A DNA stretch of 64,000 nt from contig NZ_CP160403.1 in NCBI RefSeq assembly GCF_040782645.1, forward strand, positions 7,289,001 through 7,353,000, in the 5' to 3' direction. Below, piece by piece: positions 42,966 to 51,694 of this stretch (position 1 is the first letter of the stretch; the number at the start of each line of letters is the position of its first letter). A model generated the notes under the pieces. That model saw nothing but the letters and a program-made list of their open reading frames with translations. It did no database searches and was not told where the DNA came from. The DNA comes from Streptomyces sp. HUAS ZL42 (GTDB lineage Bacteria; Actinomycetota; Actinomycetes; Streptomycetales; Streptomycetaceae). A program made the translations under genes and the position numbers.

Positions 42966-45458
42966 ATGTCCGTACTGACGCGCGACGAAGCGCAGACACG
43001 TGCCCAGCTCCTCGACGTCCACCGGTACACGATCGAGCTCGACCTGACCACCGGCGACGAGACCTTCGACTCCCGCACCGTCATCCGGTTCACCACCCGC
43101 GCGGACAGTGACAACACGGACACGTTCGTCGAGATCAAGCCGGCCGAGCTGCACTCCGTCACCCTCGACGGACAGCCCCTCGACCCGGACTCCCTCGACG
43201 CGAACAGGCTCCCCCTGAAGAACCTCAGCGCCGGCGAGCACGAACTGCGCATCCACGCCGCGATGCACTACTCCCGGACCGGCGAGGGCATGCACCGCTT
43301 CACCGACCCCACCGACGGCGAGACCTACGTCTACACCCAGCTGGCCATGGACGACTGCAAGCGCGTCTTCCCGGCCTTCGACCAGCCCGACCTCAAGGCC
43401 GTCTTCGACCTCTCGGTGAAGGCACCCGAAGGCTGGACCGTCCTCGCCAACGGCATCACCGAACACCTCGGCGACGGCCGCTGGCAGGCCGCACCCACCC
43501 CCCTGATCTCCACCTACCTCGTCGCCGTCGCCGCCGGCCCCTGGCACTCCGTGCACACCGAACACCGCGGCCTGCCCTTCGGCATCCACTGCCGCCGCTC
43601 CCTCGCACCCCACCTCGACGCCGACGCCGACGAACTCTTCGACGTCACCCGCGCCTGCTTCGACCGCTACCACGAGAAGTTCGAGGAGCCCTACCCCTTC
43701 GACTCCTACGACCAGGCATTCGTCCCCGAGTTCAACTTCGGCGCGATGGAGAACCCCGGCCTCGTCACCTTCCGCGACGAGTTCGTCTACCGCTCCGCCG
43801 TCACCGACACCGAACGCCAGACCCGCGCCATGGTCGTCGCCCACGAGATGGCCCACATGTGGTTCGGCGACCTCGTCACCCTCAAGTGGTGGGACGACAT
43901 CTGGCTGAACGAGTCCTTCGCCGAGTACATGGGCTACCAGACCCTCGTCGAAGCCACCCGCTTCACGGACACCTGGACCGACTTCGGCGTCGTCCGCAAG
44001 GCCTGGGGCTACGACGCCGACCAGCGCCCCTCCACCCACCCCGTCGCCCCCGAAGCAGTCGACGACACCGCCGCCGCCCTACTCAACTTCGACGGCATCT
44101 CCTACGCCAAGGGCGCCTCCGCGCTGCGCCAGCTGGTCGCCTGGCTCGGCGACAAGGACTTCCTCGCCGGCATCAACACCCACTTCGCCCGCCACCGCTT
44201 CGCTAACGCCACCCTCGCCGACTTCATCGACTCCCTCGCGGAGGCCACCGAACGCGACGTGCACGCCTGGGCCGACGCCTGGCTGCGCACCACCGGCGTC
44301 GACACCCTCACCCCCCGCGTCGACTCCGGCGACAACGGCACGTACACCCTCACCGTCGACCGCACCGGCAGCCGCCCGCACCGCATCGCCGTCGGCCTGT
44401 ACGACCTGGACCTCGCCGACGAGGGGCACCTCACCCTGCGCGAACGCCTCGGCATCGACGTCCCGCAGACCGCCCCGCAGCCCATCGGCAAGCGCCCCGC
44501 GCTGCTGCTGCTCAACGACGGCGACCTGACCTACGCCAAGGTCCGCTTCGACGAGGCCTCCTTCCACGCCGTGCGCGAAGGCCTCGCCGGCCTGCCCGAA
44601 CCCCTCACCCGCGCGGTCGTGTGGAACGCCCTCAGGGACGCCGTCCGCGACGGCGAACTCCCGGCCTCCGCCTACCTCGACGCCGCCCGCGCCCACCTCC
44701 CCCACGAGACCGACCTCGCCGTCGTCCAAGGCGTCCTCGCCTTCGCCGCCGCCCAGGTCGCCGACCGCTACCTCACCCCCGAGGAACGCCCGGCAGCCCT
44801 GTCCACCCTCTCCGCCCTCTGCCGCGACCTCATCCGCCGCACCGAGGACGGCGACAACCCCGGCCTGCGCCTGATCGCCGTACGCCACTTCATCGACGTC
44901 GCCGCCCACCCCGACACCATCGCCGCCTGGCTCGCCGACGGCACCGTGCCCGGCGGCCCCGAACTCGACCCCGACCTGCGCTGGCGCGTCCTGGGCCGCC
45001 TCGCCGTCCTCGGCGCCACCGACGAGGCCGCCATCGCCGCGGAACTGGAGCGCGACCCGAGCGCCACCGGCCGGGAGGGCGCCGCCCGCTGCCGGGCCGC
45101 CCTGCCCGACGCGGACGCCAAGCGGGCGGCCTGGGAGGCGATGTTCTCGGGCGACGACCTCTCCAACTACCTGTTCACCGCCACCGCCCAGGGCTTCTGG
45201 CAGCCCGAACAGACCGACCTCGTACGGGAGTACGTGCCGCGCTACTACGAGGACGCCGTCGCCCTCGCCGCCCGGCGGGGGCCGGCCATCGCGGAGGCGG
45301 CCGGACGCTGGGCGTTTCCCGCCTACGCCGTCGACGCGGAGAACCTCCGGTTGGGCGAGGAGTGCCTGCGCGACGCCGACCCCATCCCGGCACTGCGCCG
45401 CAAGCTGGCCGACCAACTCGACGACCTGGGGAGGGCGCTGCGGGTCAGGGAGGCGTAG
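42966..45458 (+). CDS. pepN: Aminopeptidase N
   Basis: This 830-residue M1 family zinc aminopeptidase has GAMEN at residues 259-263 and the zinc motif HEMAH at 293-297, with the third ligand in NESFAEY about 20 residues later. The C-terminal ERAP1-like helical domain is complete. It trims N-terminal residues from peptides in the cytoplasm. ATGs at 42957 and 42966 are both possible; MSVLTRDEAQTRAQLL fits Streptomyces PepN best. Confidence 0.95.
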   Translation: MSVLTRDEAQTRAQLLDVHRYTIELDLTTGDETFDSRTVIRFTTRADSDNTDTFVEIKPAELHSVTLDGQPLDPDSLDANRLPLKNLSAGEHELRIHAAMHYSRTGEGMHRFTDPTDGETYVYTQLAMDDCKRVFPAFDQPDLKAVFDLSVKAPEGWTVLANGITEHLGDGRWQAAPTPLISTYLVAVAAGPWHSVHTEHRGLPFGIHCRRSLAPHLDADADELFDVTRACFDRYHEKFEEPYPFDSYDQAFVPEFNFGAMENPGLVTFRDEFVYRSAVTDTERQTRAMVVAHEMAHMWFGDLVTLKWWDDIWLNESFAEYMGYQTLVEATRFTDTWTDFGVVRKAWGYDADQRPSTHPVAPEAVDDTAAALLNFDGISYAKGASALRQLVAWLGDKDFLAGINTHFARHRFANATLADFIDSLAEATERDVHAWADAWLRTTGVDTLTPRVDSGDNGTYTLTVDRTGSRPHRIAVGLYDLDLADEGHLTLRERLGIDVPQTAPQPIGKRPALLLLNDGDLTYAKVRFDEASFHAVREGLAGLPEPLTRAVVWNALRDAVRDGELPASAYLDAARAHLPHETDLAVVQGVLAFAAAQVADRYLTPEERPAALSTLSALCRDLIRRTEDGDNPGLRLIAVRHFIDVAAHPDTIAAWLADGTVPGGPELDPDLRWRVLGRLAVLGATDEAAIAAELERDPSATGREGAARCRAALPDADAKRAAWEAMFSGDDLSNYLFTATAQGFWQPEQTDLVREYVPRYYEDAVALAARRGPAIAEAAGRWAFPAYAVDAENLRLGEECLRDADPIPALRRKLADQLDDLGRALRVREA

Positions 45459-46067
45459 AGGGGACGTTGCCGCCGCACACGGCGCCGTAGCCAGGGGGCT
45501 CCGCCCCCTGGACCCCCGGCCCACGCCCACCCACCACCCGACTCGGTTGGGAAAAGGGTCACCGACCCCCAGCCCGTCCGGCGTTCGAGGACGAGGCCGT
45601 TCGCGCCGAGGGGATCCAGGGACAGAGCCCTGGCGGAGTGCAGGGGTGGGGCCTTGGTGGGGTCTCGGGGGTGGAGCCTGGGCGGGGTGCAGGGGGGCCT
45701 GGTGGGGTCTCGGGGGCGGAGTCTTGGCGGAGTGCAGGGGCGGAGCCCCGCTGGGGTCCGGGGCGGAGCCCCGGGCGAGGGGCACCTCCTGTCCGACCGA
45801 GTCGGGCGGTGGGTGGGCGAAGGCCGCCGGTGCACGGGCGGAGCCCCGCAAGGGGGCCTGGGGGCGCAGCCCCCAGCGGGGTCGAAGGGGCGGAGCCCCT
45901 GGGGAAGGGACGGGTAGGGGCGGCGGGGGCGACCCTACGACGCCCGCACCAACGCACGGCGCACCACAACGCCCCCACATACCCCTTTCGGGGGCAGTCC
46001 TCGCCCTTCCCGCACGCATCACCCCAACCACAGACAAGCTGGAACCCCCGCGCCCGCAGGAGCCCCC
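45459..46067. repeat. Repeat-rich spacer between pepN and the decarboxylase gene
   Basis: This spacer is over 600 bases with no supported gene. It begins with a reverse-oriented copy of the 40541 repeat (45466-45537). That copy includes a perfect 9-bp hairpin at 45491-45511, likely the pepN terminator. From 45600 to 45920 there are many copies of GGGGCGGAGCCCC, GGCGGAGTGCAGG and GGGGTCTCGGGGG, in tandem-like order. A third partial copy of the GGTGGGTGGGC block is near 45811. Open frames here are repetitive and look non-coding. Confidence 0.75.
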
Positions 46068-47426
46068 ATGCCCACCCCACCCCTCGCCTCAGGCCCCGAA
46101 GGCCCGGACGCCCTACGCCCGTTGCTCCACGACGTCCTCGACGCGCTCGACACCGGCGCCCGGGCCCGCCGCGGGCCCATGCCCGCAGGCGGACCGGACA
46201 CCGTCGCCGCACAAGTGCGCGCCGCCGTCGGGGACGTACTGCCCGAGCAGGGCGACCCGGACGCCCTGCGCACCCTGGTTCACACGCTCGCCGCGGGCGC
46301 CGCCGACCCCGCCGACCCACTCTGCGCCGCCCACCTGCACTGCCCGCCCCTCGCCGTCGCCACCGCCGCCGACCTCGCCGTGTCCGCCCTCAACCCCTCC
46401 CTCGACTCCTGGGACCAGGCCCCCGCCGCCTCCGAACTGGAAGCACAGGTCACACGGGCCCTCGCACGGCAAGCAGGCCTGGCCGACTCCCTGATCACCA
46501 CCGGCGGCACCGAGTCCAACCTGCTCGCCCTGCTACTGGCCCGCGAACAGCACGGCCCCCGCCTCCGACTCGTCTGCGGAGCCAACGCCCACCACTCCCT
46601 GCCCCGCGCCACCTGGCTGCTGGGCCTGCCCGACCCCGTGATCGTGCCCACCCCCACCGGCACCCTCGACCCCGCCGCCCTCGATACGGCCCTCACCCAC
46701 CTGCCACGCCCCCTGCTCGTCGCCGCCACCGCCGGCACCACCGACGCCGGCCTCATCGACCCCCTCCCCGACATCGCCACCCTCAGCACCGCCCACGGCG
46801 CCCGCCTCCACATCGACGCGGCCTACGGCGGAGGACTCCTCTTCAGCGACCGCCACCGCGGCACACTCACCGGCCTCGACGCCGCCCACACCGTCACCCT
46901 CGACCTGCACAAACTCGGCTGGCAACCGGTCGCCGCCGGCCTCCTCGCCGTCAAGGACCCCACCGACCTCACCGCCCTGCAGCACCACGCCGACTACCTC
47001 AACGCCGACGACGACACCGAAGCCGGCCTCCCCGACCTCCTCGGCCGCTCCCTGCGCACCACCCGCCGCCCCGACGCCCTCAAGATCGCCGTCACCCTCA
47101 AAACCCTCGGCAGAACCGGCCTCGGCGCACTCGTCGACCAGGTCTGCGCCCGCGCCCGCGACTTCGCCGGCCTCGTCGCCGCACACCCCGGTTTGGAACT
47201 CCACGCCCCGCCCACCATCAGCACAGTCCTCTTCCGGCCCACCACAGCCACCGACGACACCGTCGCCGCCGTACGGCGACGGCTCCTCACCGACGGCCGC
47301 GCCGTCCTCGGCCGCGCCCGCCTCGACGGCCGGCTCTGGCTCAAGGCCACCATCCTCAACCCCCACACCCGGCCCGAAGACCTGGCCGCCCTCCTGAAGC
47401 TGGTGGAAGGAAACACCCCCACATGA
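46068..47426 (+). CDS. PLP-dependent decarboxylase, DesA-like
   Basis: This 452-residue group II decarboxylase has ALNPSLDSWDQAPAASELE, TTGGTESNLLALLLARE, HIDAAYGGGLLFS, and the PLP lysine in LDLHKLGWQPVAAG. Its relatives are lysine and diaminobutyrate decarboxylases; DesA makes cadaverine for desferrioxamine. The first 70 residues are not typical of DesA. A GCAGGAG site precedes the ATG. It ends in an ATGA overlap with a lysine/diamine N-hydroxylase gene, strongly suggesting hydroxamate chemistry. Confidence 0.85.
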   Translation: MPTPPLASGPEGPDALRPLLHDVLDALDTGARARRGPMPAGGPDTVAAQVRAAVGDVLPEQGDPDALRTLVHTLAAGAADPADPLCAAHLHCPPLAVATAADLAVSALNPSLDSWDQAPAASELEAQVTRALARQAGLADSLITTGGTESNLLALLLAREQHGPRLRLVCGANAHHSLPRATWLLGLPDPVIVPTPTGTLDPAALDTALTHLPRPLLVAATAGTTDAGLIDPLPDIATLSTAHGARLHIDAAYGGGLLFSDRHRGTLTGLDAAHTVTLDLHKLGWQPVAAGLLAVKDPTDLTALQHHADYLNADDDTEAGLPDLLGRSLRTTRRPDALKIAVTLKTLGRTGLGALVDQVCARARDFAGLVAAHPGLELHAPPTISTVLFRPTTATDDTVAAVRRRLLTDGRAVLGRARLDGRLWLKATILNPHTRPEDLAALLKLVEGNTPT

Positions 47427-48835
47427 CCTCCCGGACCAGCCCCGACCCCGACACCCCCCGCGACCTCGTCGGCATCGGCATCGGCCCCAGCAACCTCTCC
47501 CTCGCCGCCCTCGCCCACCCCCTCCCCGAAATCGACGCCGTCTTCTACGAACAACGCCCCGGCTTCGACTGGCACCCCGGCCTGCTCATCGACGGCACCA
47601 CCATCCAAGTCCCCTTCCTCGCCGACCTGGTGACCCTCGCCGACCCCGCCAGCACCTGGTCGTTCCTCAACTACCTCAAGACCCGCGACCGGCTCTTCCC
47701 GTTCTACTTCGCCGAACGCTTCCACATCCAGCGCGCAGAGTACGACGCCTACTGCCGCTGGGTCGCCGAAAGCCTGCCCGCACTGCACTTCCGCCACCAG
47801 GTCGACGCCGTCCGCTGGAACCCCGAACGCGACACCTTCGAAGTCGACTTCACCCGACTCGACCCCCAAGGCGAAGCCGAAGCCCTCGGACGCACCCACA
47901 CCCGGAACATCGCCCTCGGCATCGGCACCGAACCATACGTCCCCGACCCCCTACGACCACTCGTCGACGCCCCGGGCGCCCCCGTCGTCCACGCCGCCGA
48001 CTACCTCACCCACCGCGACACGTTCCTCGCCGCCGACCACGTCACCGTCGTCGGCTCAGGACAGTCCGGCGCCGAAGTCTTCCTCGACCTGCTCCGACAC
48101 CGCCCCCCAGGCCGCGAAAGACTCCACTGGATCGGCCGCACACCGGCCTTCGCACCCATGGAGTACTCCAAGCTCGGCCTCGAACAGTTCACCCCCGACT
48201 ACACCCGCTACTTCCACGCCCTCACCGAAGAAGTCCGCGACCGACTCGTCGCCTCCCAATGGCAGCTCCACAAAGGCATCGACACCGCCACCATCGCCGC
48301 CATCCACGACGAGCTCTACCGCCGCACCCTCCACGGCGGCTGGCCCGACGTCGTCCTCACCCCCGGCGTCCGCGTCCGCACCGCCGGACGCCTCGCCACC
48401 ACCAAGGTCGAACTCCACCTGGAACACCTCCAGCAGAACACCCGCTCCCGCCTCACCACCGACGCCGTCGTCCTCGCCACCGGCCACCGCGAACGCCCCC
48501 TCGACCGCATCCTCGCCGGACTCGACCCCTACCTGCGCCGCGACAACCACGACCGACCCCGAGTCGACGAACACTTCCGCCTCGTCCTCGACCCCTGCGT
48601 CACCGGCACCGTCCACGTCCAGAACGCCGGACTCCACACCCACGGCGTCGGCAGCCCCGACCTCGGCCTCGCCGCCTGGCGCAGCGCCACCATCCTCAAC
48701 ACCCTCACCGGCAAGGAGACCTACCCCCTCCCGCACCGCACCGCCTTCACCACCTTCGGCCTGCAACAACGACAGCCCCAGATCCCACCCGCACGCCGGC
48801 CGAAAACACTGACGCCACTGCGGGACGGAATCTGA
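47423..48835 (+). CDS. Lysine/diamine N-monooxygenase, DesB/IucD-like
   Basis: This 470-residue flavoenzyme has the FAD site GIGIGPSNLSLAAL, the NADPH site VVGSGQSGAEVF and the ATGHRERPL closing motif. Also present is GFDWHPGLLIDGTTIQVPFLADLVTL, typical of SidA/IucD/DesB proteins. It should hydroxylate the terminal amine of lysine, cadaverine or putrescine. No DesC acyltransferase or DesD/NIS synthetase is adjacent, so the siderophore, if any, must be finished by genes elsewhere. It is coupled to the decarboxylase. Confidence 0.9.
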   Translation: MTSRTSPDPDTPRDLVGIGIGPSNLSLAALAHPLPEIDAVFYEQRPGFDWHPGLLIDGTTIQVPFLADLVTLADPASTWSFLNYLKTRDRLFPFYFAERFHIQRAEYDAYCRWVAESLPALHFRHQVDAVRWNPERDTFEVDFTRLDPQGEAEALGRTHTRNIALGIGTEPYVPDPLRPLVDAPGAPVVHAADYLTHRDTFLAADHVTVVGSGQSGAEVFLDLLRHRPPGRERLHWIGRTPAFAPMEYSKLGLEQFTPDYTRYFHALTEEVRDRLVASQWQLHKGIDTATIAAIHDELYRRTLHGGWPDVVLTPGVRVRTAGRLATTKVELHLEHLQQNTRSRLTTDAVVLATGHRERPLDRILAGLDPYLRRDNHDRPRVDEHFRLVLDPCVTGTVHVQNAGLHTHGVGSPDLGLAAWRSATILNTLTGKETYPLPHRTAFTTFGLQQRQPQIPPARRPKTLTPLRDGI

Positions 48836-48862
48836 GGCTGCCACCTCACACGGACAGGCCGA

Positions 48863-50677
48863 CTAGAACACCGGCGTGCCGTTCCGCGTCAGCTTCCAGT
48901 CCACCGACGCGAAGTCCTTCGGGTCCAGAACACCCTTCGCGGTCACCCACTCCGCGATCCGAGTCCGGATCTCCGTCGACTCCGACCACAGCTCCTTGGC
49001 CGACGCCACGTGCGGGAACGCACCGCCACCGTTCGCACGGTAGTTGTTCACCGCGAACACGAACTGCTGCGCGTCGTCCAGCGCGGCACCGTTGTAGGTG
49101 AGGTTCTTGATCCGCGAACCCGCGGCCTGCGCGATGTCGATCTCGTACGACAGACCCGACACATAGTCGTAGTTGTAGTCCGGGCGACCGTTCGCGTTCG
49201 TCAGCTTCTCCGGGTCGATCACGACATCGGCCGCCGTCTGCACGAAGTACTGCGCCGAGTACTCCAGGTACGCCCGGATCTGCGCACCCGTCAGCAGCTT
49301 CGCGACCAGCGTGTTGTCGTACACGTACAGGCTCGACAGATCCCGGATCGTCACGTCGCCCGCAGGGATCTCCGAAGTCCGCGAGAACGGCGACGCCTGC
49401 GCGATCACCGGCAGCGACGCGTACTCCGTGCTCGCCAGCGCCGCCTTGACGACGTCCTCCTGCACCTTGGTGATCAGGTCGATGATCGGGGCGTCCTTGT
49501 AACGCGCCTCGACCGTCGTCAGCGTCTCCGTCGCGCTGCCGACCACCTGGTTGACGTACTCCACGACCTTCGCGTGCTCGTCGGTCAGCAGCTTCGTGAT
49601 CTTCGGGTCGTCGGCCACCGTGTTGGAGTTGAGCACCTTCGACGAGACGGACTCGACCGTCCACCGGCCCTTGTCGAAGACCAGCTCGATGTCGAACACC
49701 GACAGCCGCTCCGCGTACGCCAGCGGCTCCGACAGCACGACCGTCCTGCCCGTCTTGTCGTTCGTGACCTTCAGCTCCGGGATCTCCACATGCGCGTGCC
49801 CCACGAGGATCGCGTCGATGTCCGGCACCTGCTTCGCCACATTGGCGGCCGCGTTCTCCACATACGGCAGCTGGTCACCGTACGACGACGTACCCGACGA
49901 GCCGGAGTGCGCCGACACGACCACCACGTCCGCGCCCAGCGCCTTCAGCTTCGGCACCCACTTCGCCGCCTGCTCCTCCAGACCCGGGAACGCCAGCTTG
50001 CCCTGGACATACGCCTTGTCCCAGATCGCGATACCCGGGTTCGTCAGACCCAGCACCGCCACCTTCACCGCCGGAGCGCCCGGCACGCGGAACTTCTTGA
50101 TGAAGTAGGGAGGAAAGGCCGGCTTCAGCGTCTTCGCGTCCACCGCGTTCGCACCCAGCAGCGGGAAGTGGCACTGCTCCTCGAACTTGCGCAGCGTCTC
50201 GATGCCGTAGTTGAACTCGTGGTTGCCCAGCGCCGCCGCGTCGTAGCCGATCGCGTTCATCGCCTGCGCCATCGGGTGCACCGGACCACCCTTGGCGGTG
50301 ATCGGGTCGACCTTCGCGTAGTAGTACGTCAGCGGCGTGCCCTGAATCGTGTCGCCGGCGTCCAGCAGCAGCGTGTTGCAGCGGCCCTTCTCCGCGCGAA
50401 TCCGGTTCACCAGGGTCGAGATACGCGCCAGACCCTGCGCGTTGCCCGCCTTGTCGGTGTACTCCGCATCCTTGAAGTAGTCCCAGTTGAAGACATGCCC
50501 GTGCAGGTCGGTCGTGCCCAGCACGGTGAGGGAGTACCGCGTGGCCGGCTTCTTCGCCGTGGTGGCATCCGTGGTCTCCGCGGCCTGCGCCGCCGGAGCC
50601 GCCGCCGCGCCCGCGATCGCCACCCCCGCACCCGTCACTGCGGACTTCTTCAGGAACTTCCGGCGGTTCAACGGCAT
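48863..50677 (-). CDS. Exported 5'-nucleotidase / 2',3'-cyclic phosphodiesterase family protein
   Basis: This 604-residue protein begins with a Tat signal (NRRKFLKKSAVTGAGVAIAG, then AAPAAQA). The metallophosphatase domain has GTTDLHGHVFN, LLLDAGDTIQGTP, GNHEFNYG and VGHAHVEIP. The C-terminal 5'-nucleotidase domain (from about residue 370) has VFAVNNYRANGGG for nucleobase stacking. It should release phosphate from extracellular nucleotides. The gene is convergent with the DesB-like gene and divergent from the SIMPL gene. Confidence 0.93.
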   Translation of the reverse strand: MPLNRRKFLKKSAVTGAGVAIAGAAAAPAAQAAETTDATTAKKPATRYSLTVLGTTDLHGHVFNWDYFKDAEYTDKAGNAQGLARISTLVNRIRAEKGRCNTLLLDAGDTIQGTPLTYYYAKVDPITAKGGPVHPMAQAMNAIGYDAAALGNHEFNYGIETLRKFEEQCHFPLLGANAVDAKTLKPAFPPYFIKKFRVPGAPAVKVAVLGLTNPGIAIWDKAYVQGKLAFPGLEEQAAKWVPKLKALGADVVVVSAHSGSSGTSSYGDQLPYVENAAANVAKQVPDIDAILVGHAHVEIPELKVTNDKTGRTVVLSEPLAYAERLSVFDIELVFDKGRWTVESVSSKVLNSNTVADDPKITKLLTDEHAKVVEYVNQVVGSATETLTTVEARYKDAPIIDLITKVQEDVVKAALASTEYASLPVIAQASPFSRTSEIPAGDVTIRDLSSLYVYDNTLVAKLLTGAQIRAYLEYSAQYFVQTAADVVIDPEKLTNANGRPDYNYDYVSGLSYEIDIAQAAGSRIKNLTYNGAALDDAQQFVFAVNNYRANGGGAFPHVASAKELWSESTEIRTRIAEWVTAKGVLDPKDFASVDWKLTRNGTPVF

Positions 50678-50827
50678 GTCTGGTTCTCCTCGGGGAACAG
50701 GAAACAACGCGCGTAGATTCTGACCCGTGCATGACGGACAGCAACAGGTCCCGGAGGTTTCGATCTGGTGACCGAACCTGTGAACTCCGGTGCCAACAAA
50801 CGGGAAAGACATGACAGAGTGGGACGT

Positions 50828-51538
50828 ATGACGTCTCCCTCGAGCGAGCCACCCGCCGTCCCCTACGGCACCCCCGACGCCCCCCGCATCGCCGTCCGCG
50901 GCGAAGCCCACCTCGAAGTCGACCCCGAAATCGCCCGCATCGGCATCACCGTCGCCGCCCGCGGCCGCGACCGCCGCACCGCCCTCGAGGACCTCACCCG
51001 CCGCAACGCAACAGTCCTCGACCTGGTCAAGTCCTACGGCGAGGCCGTCGAACGCCTGGAAACCGGCGCGTTCTCCGTCACCCCGGAACTGACAAAACAC
51101 GGCCGCGGCGAACGCATCCGCACCTACCACGGCAGCGTCCACATCACCGCCGAACTCACCGACTTCACCGCCCTCGGCGAACTCACCACCCGACTGGCCG
51201 ACTTGGAGCTCACCCGGGTCGACGGCCCCTGGTGGGCCCTGCGCCCCGACTCACCCGCCCACCGCGAAGCACGACAGCAGGCGGTCCGCGAGGCGGTCCA
51301 GCGCGCACGGGAGTACGCCGAGGCCCTCGGGACGACCCTGGCCGCCCTCGTCGAACTCGCCGACATCGGCGCGGAAGCCCCCCAGCCCTACCAGCAGGCA
51401 CCGGGACGGATGAGGTCCGTGGCCTTCACGGCGGCGGCCGAGGACACGGCGGCACCGCCACTCGACCTGGAACCCCAGAGGCAACACGTAGACGCTGCGG
51501 TGAACGCCCGATTCACGATGGCACCGCCACGGCTGTGA
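50828..51538 (+). CDS. SIMPL domain (DUF541) protein
   Basis: This 236-residue protein has IAVRGEAHLEVDPEIARIGITVAARGRDR and later AREYAEALGTTLAALVELAD, the SIMPL/DUF541 pattern. No clear signal peptide is present from the ATG at 50828, although many relatives are periplasmic. A longer in-frame start at 50768 does not add one. Function is unknown. Confidence 0.82.
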   Translation: MTSPSSEPPAVPYGTPDAPRIAVRGEAHLEVDPEIARIGITVAARGRDRRTALEDLTRRNATVLDLVKSYGEAVERLETGAFSVTPELTKHGRGERIRTYHGSVHITAELTDFTALGELTTRLADLELTRVDGPWWALRPDSPAHREARQQAVREAVQRAREYAEALGTTLAALVELADIGAEAPQPYQQAPGRMRSVAFTAAAEDTAAPPLDLEPQRQHVDAAVNARFTMAPPRL

Positions 51539-51665
51539 GCCGTACGGCCCGAGTTTGCTGCAAAGCTCATCGATCGCTCATCGGAGCACCCCGCCGCACA
51601 CATTCAAGTGTTGTCAACAGTGCTTCACCCAAAGGTTGTTGAGTCGTCACGCACGACCAATTCCC

Positions 51666-51677
51666 TACCGATCGGTA
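51666..51677. promoter_or_regulatory. Perfect 12-bp palindrome before pyk
   Basis: TACCGATCGGTA is a perfect palindrome 17 bases before the pyk ATG. It is the type of site bound by TetR-like or other dimeric regulators, and could block transcription or translation initiation. No regulator is evident nearby. Confidence 0.4.
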
Positions 51678-51694
51678 AGTCATAGGCTCGAAAC

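Noticed and set aside
45547..46494. Long plus-strand frames through the repeat-rich spacer
   Set aside because: They translate the GGGGCGGAG repeats into low-complexity sequence and run out of frame into the decarboxylase gene.
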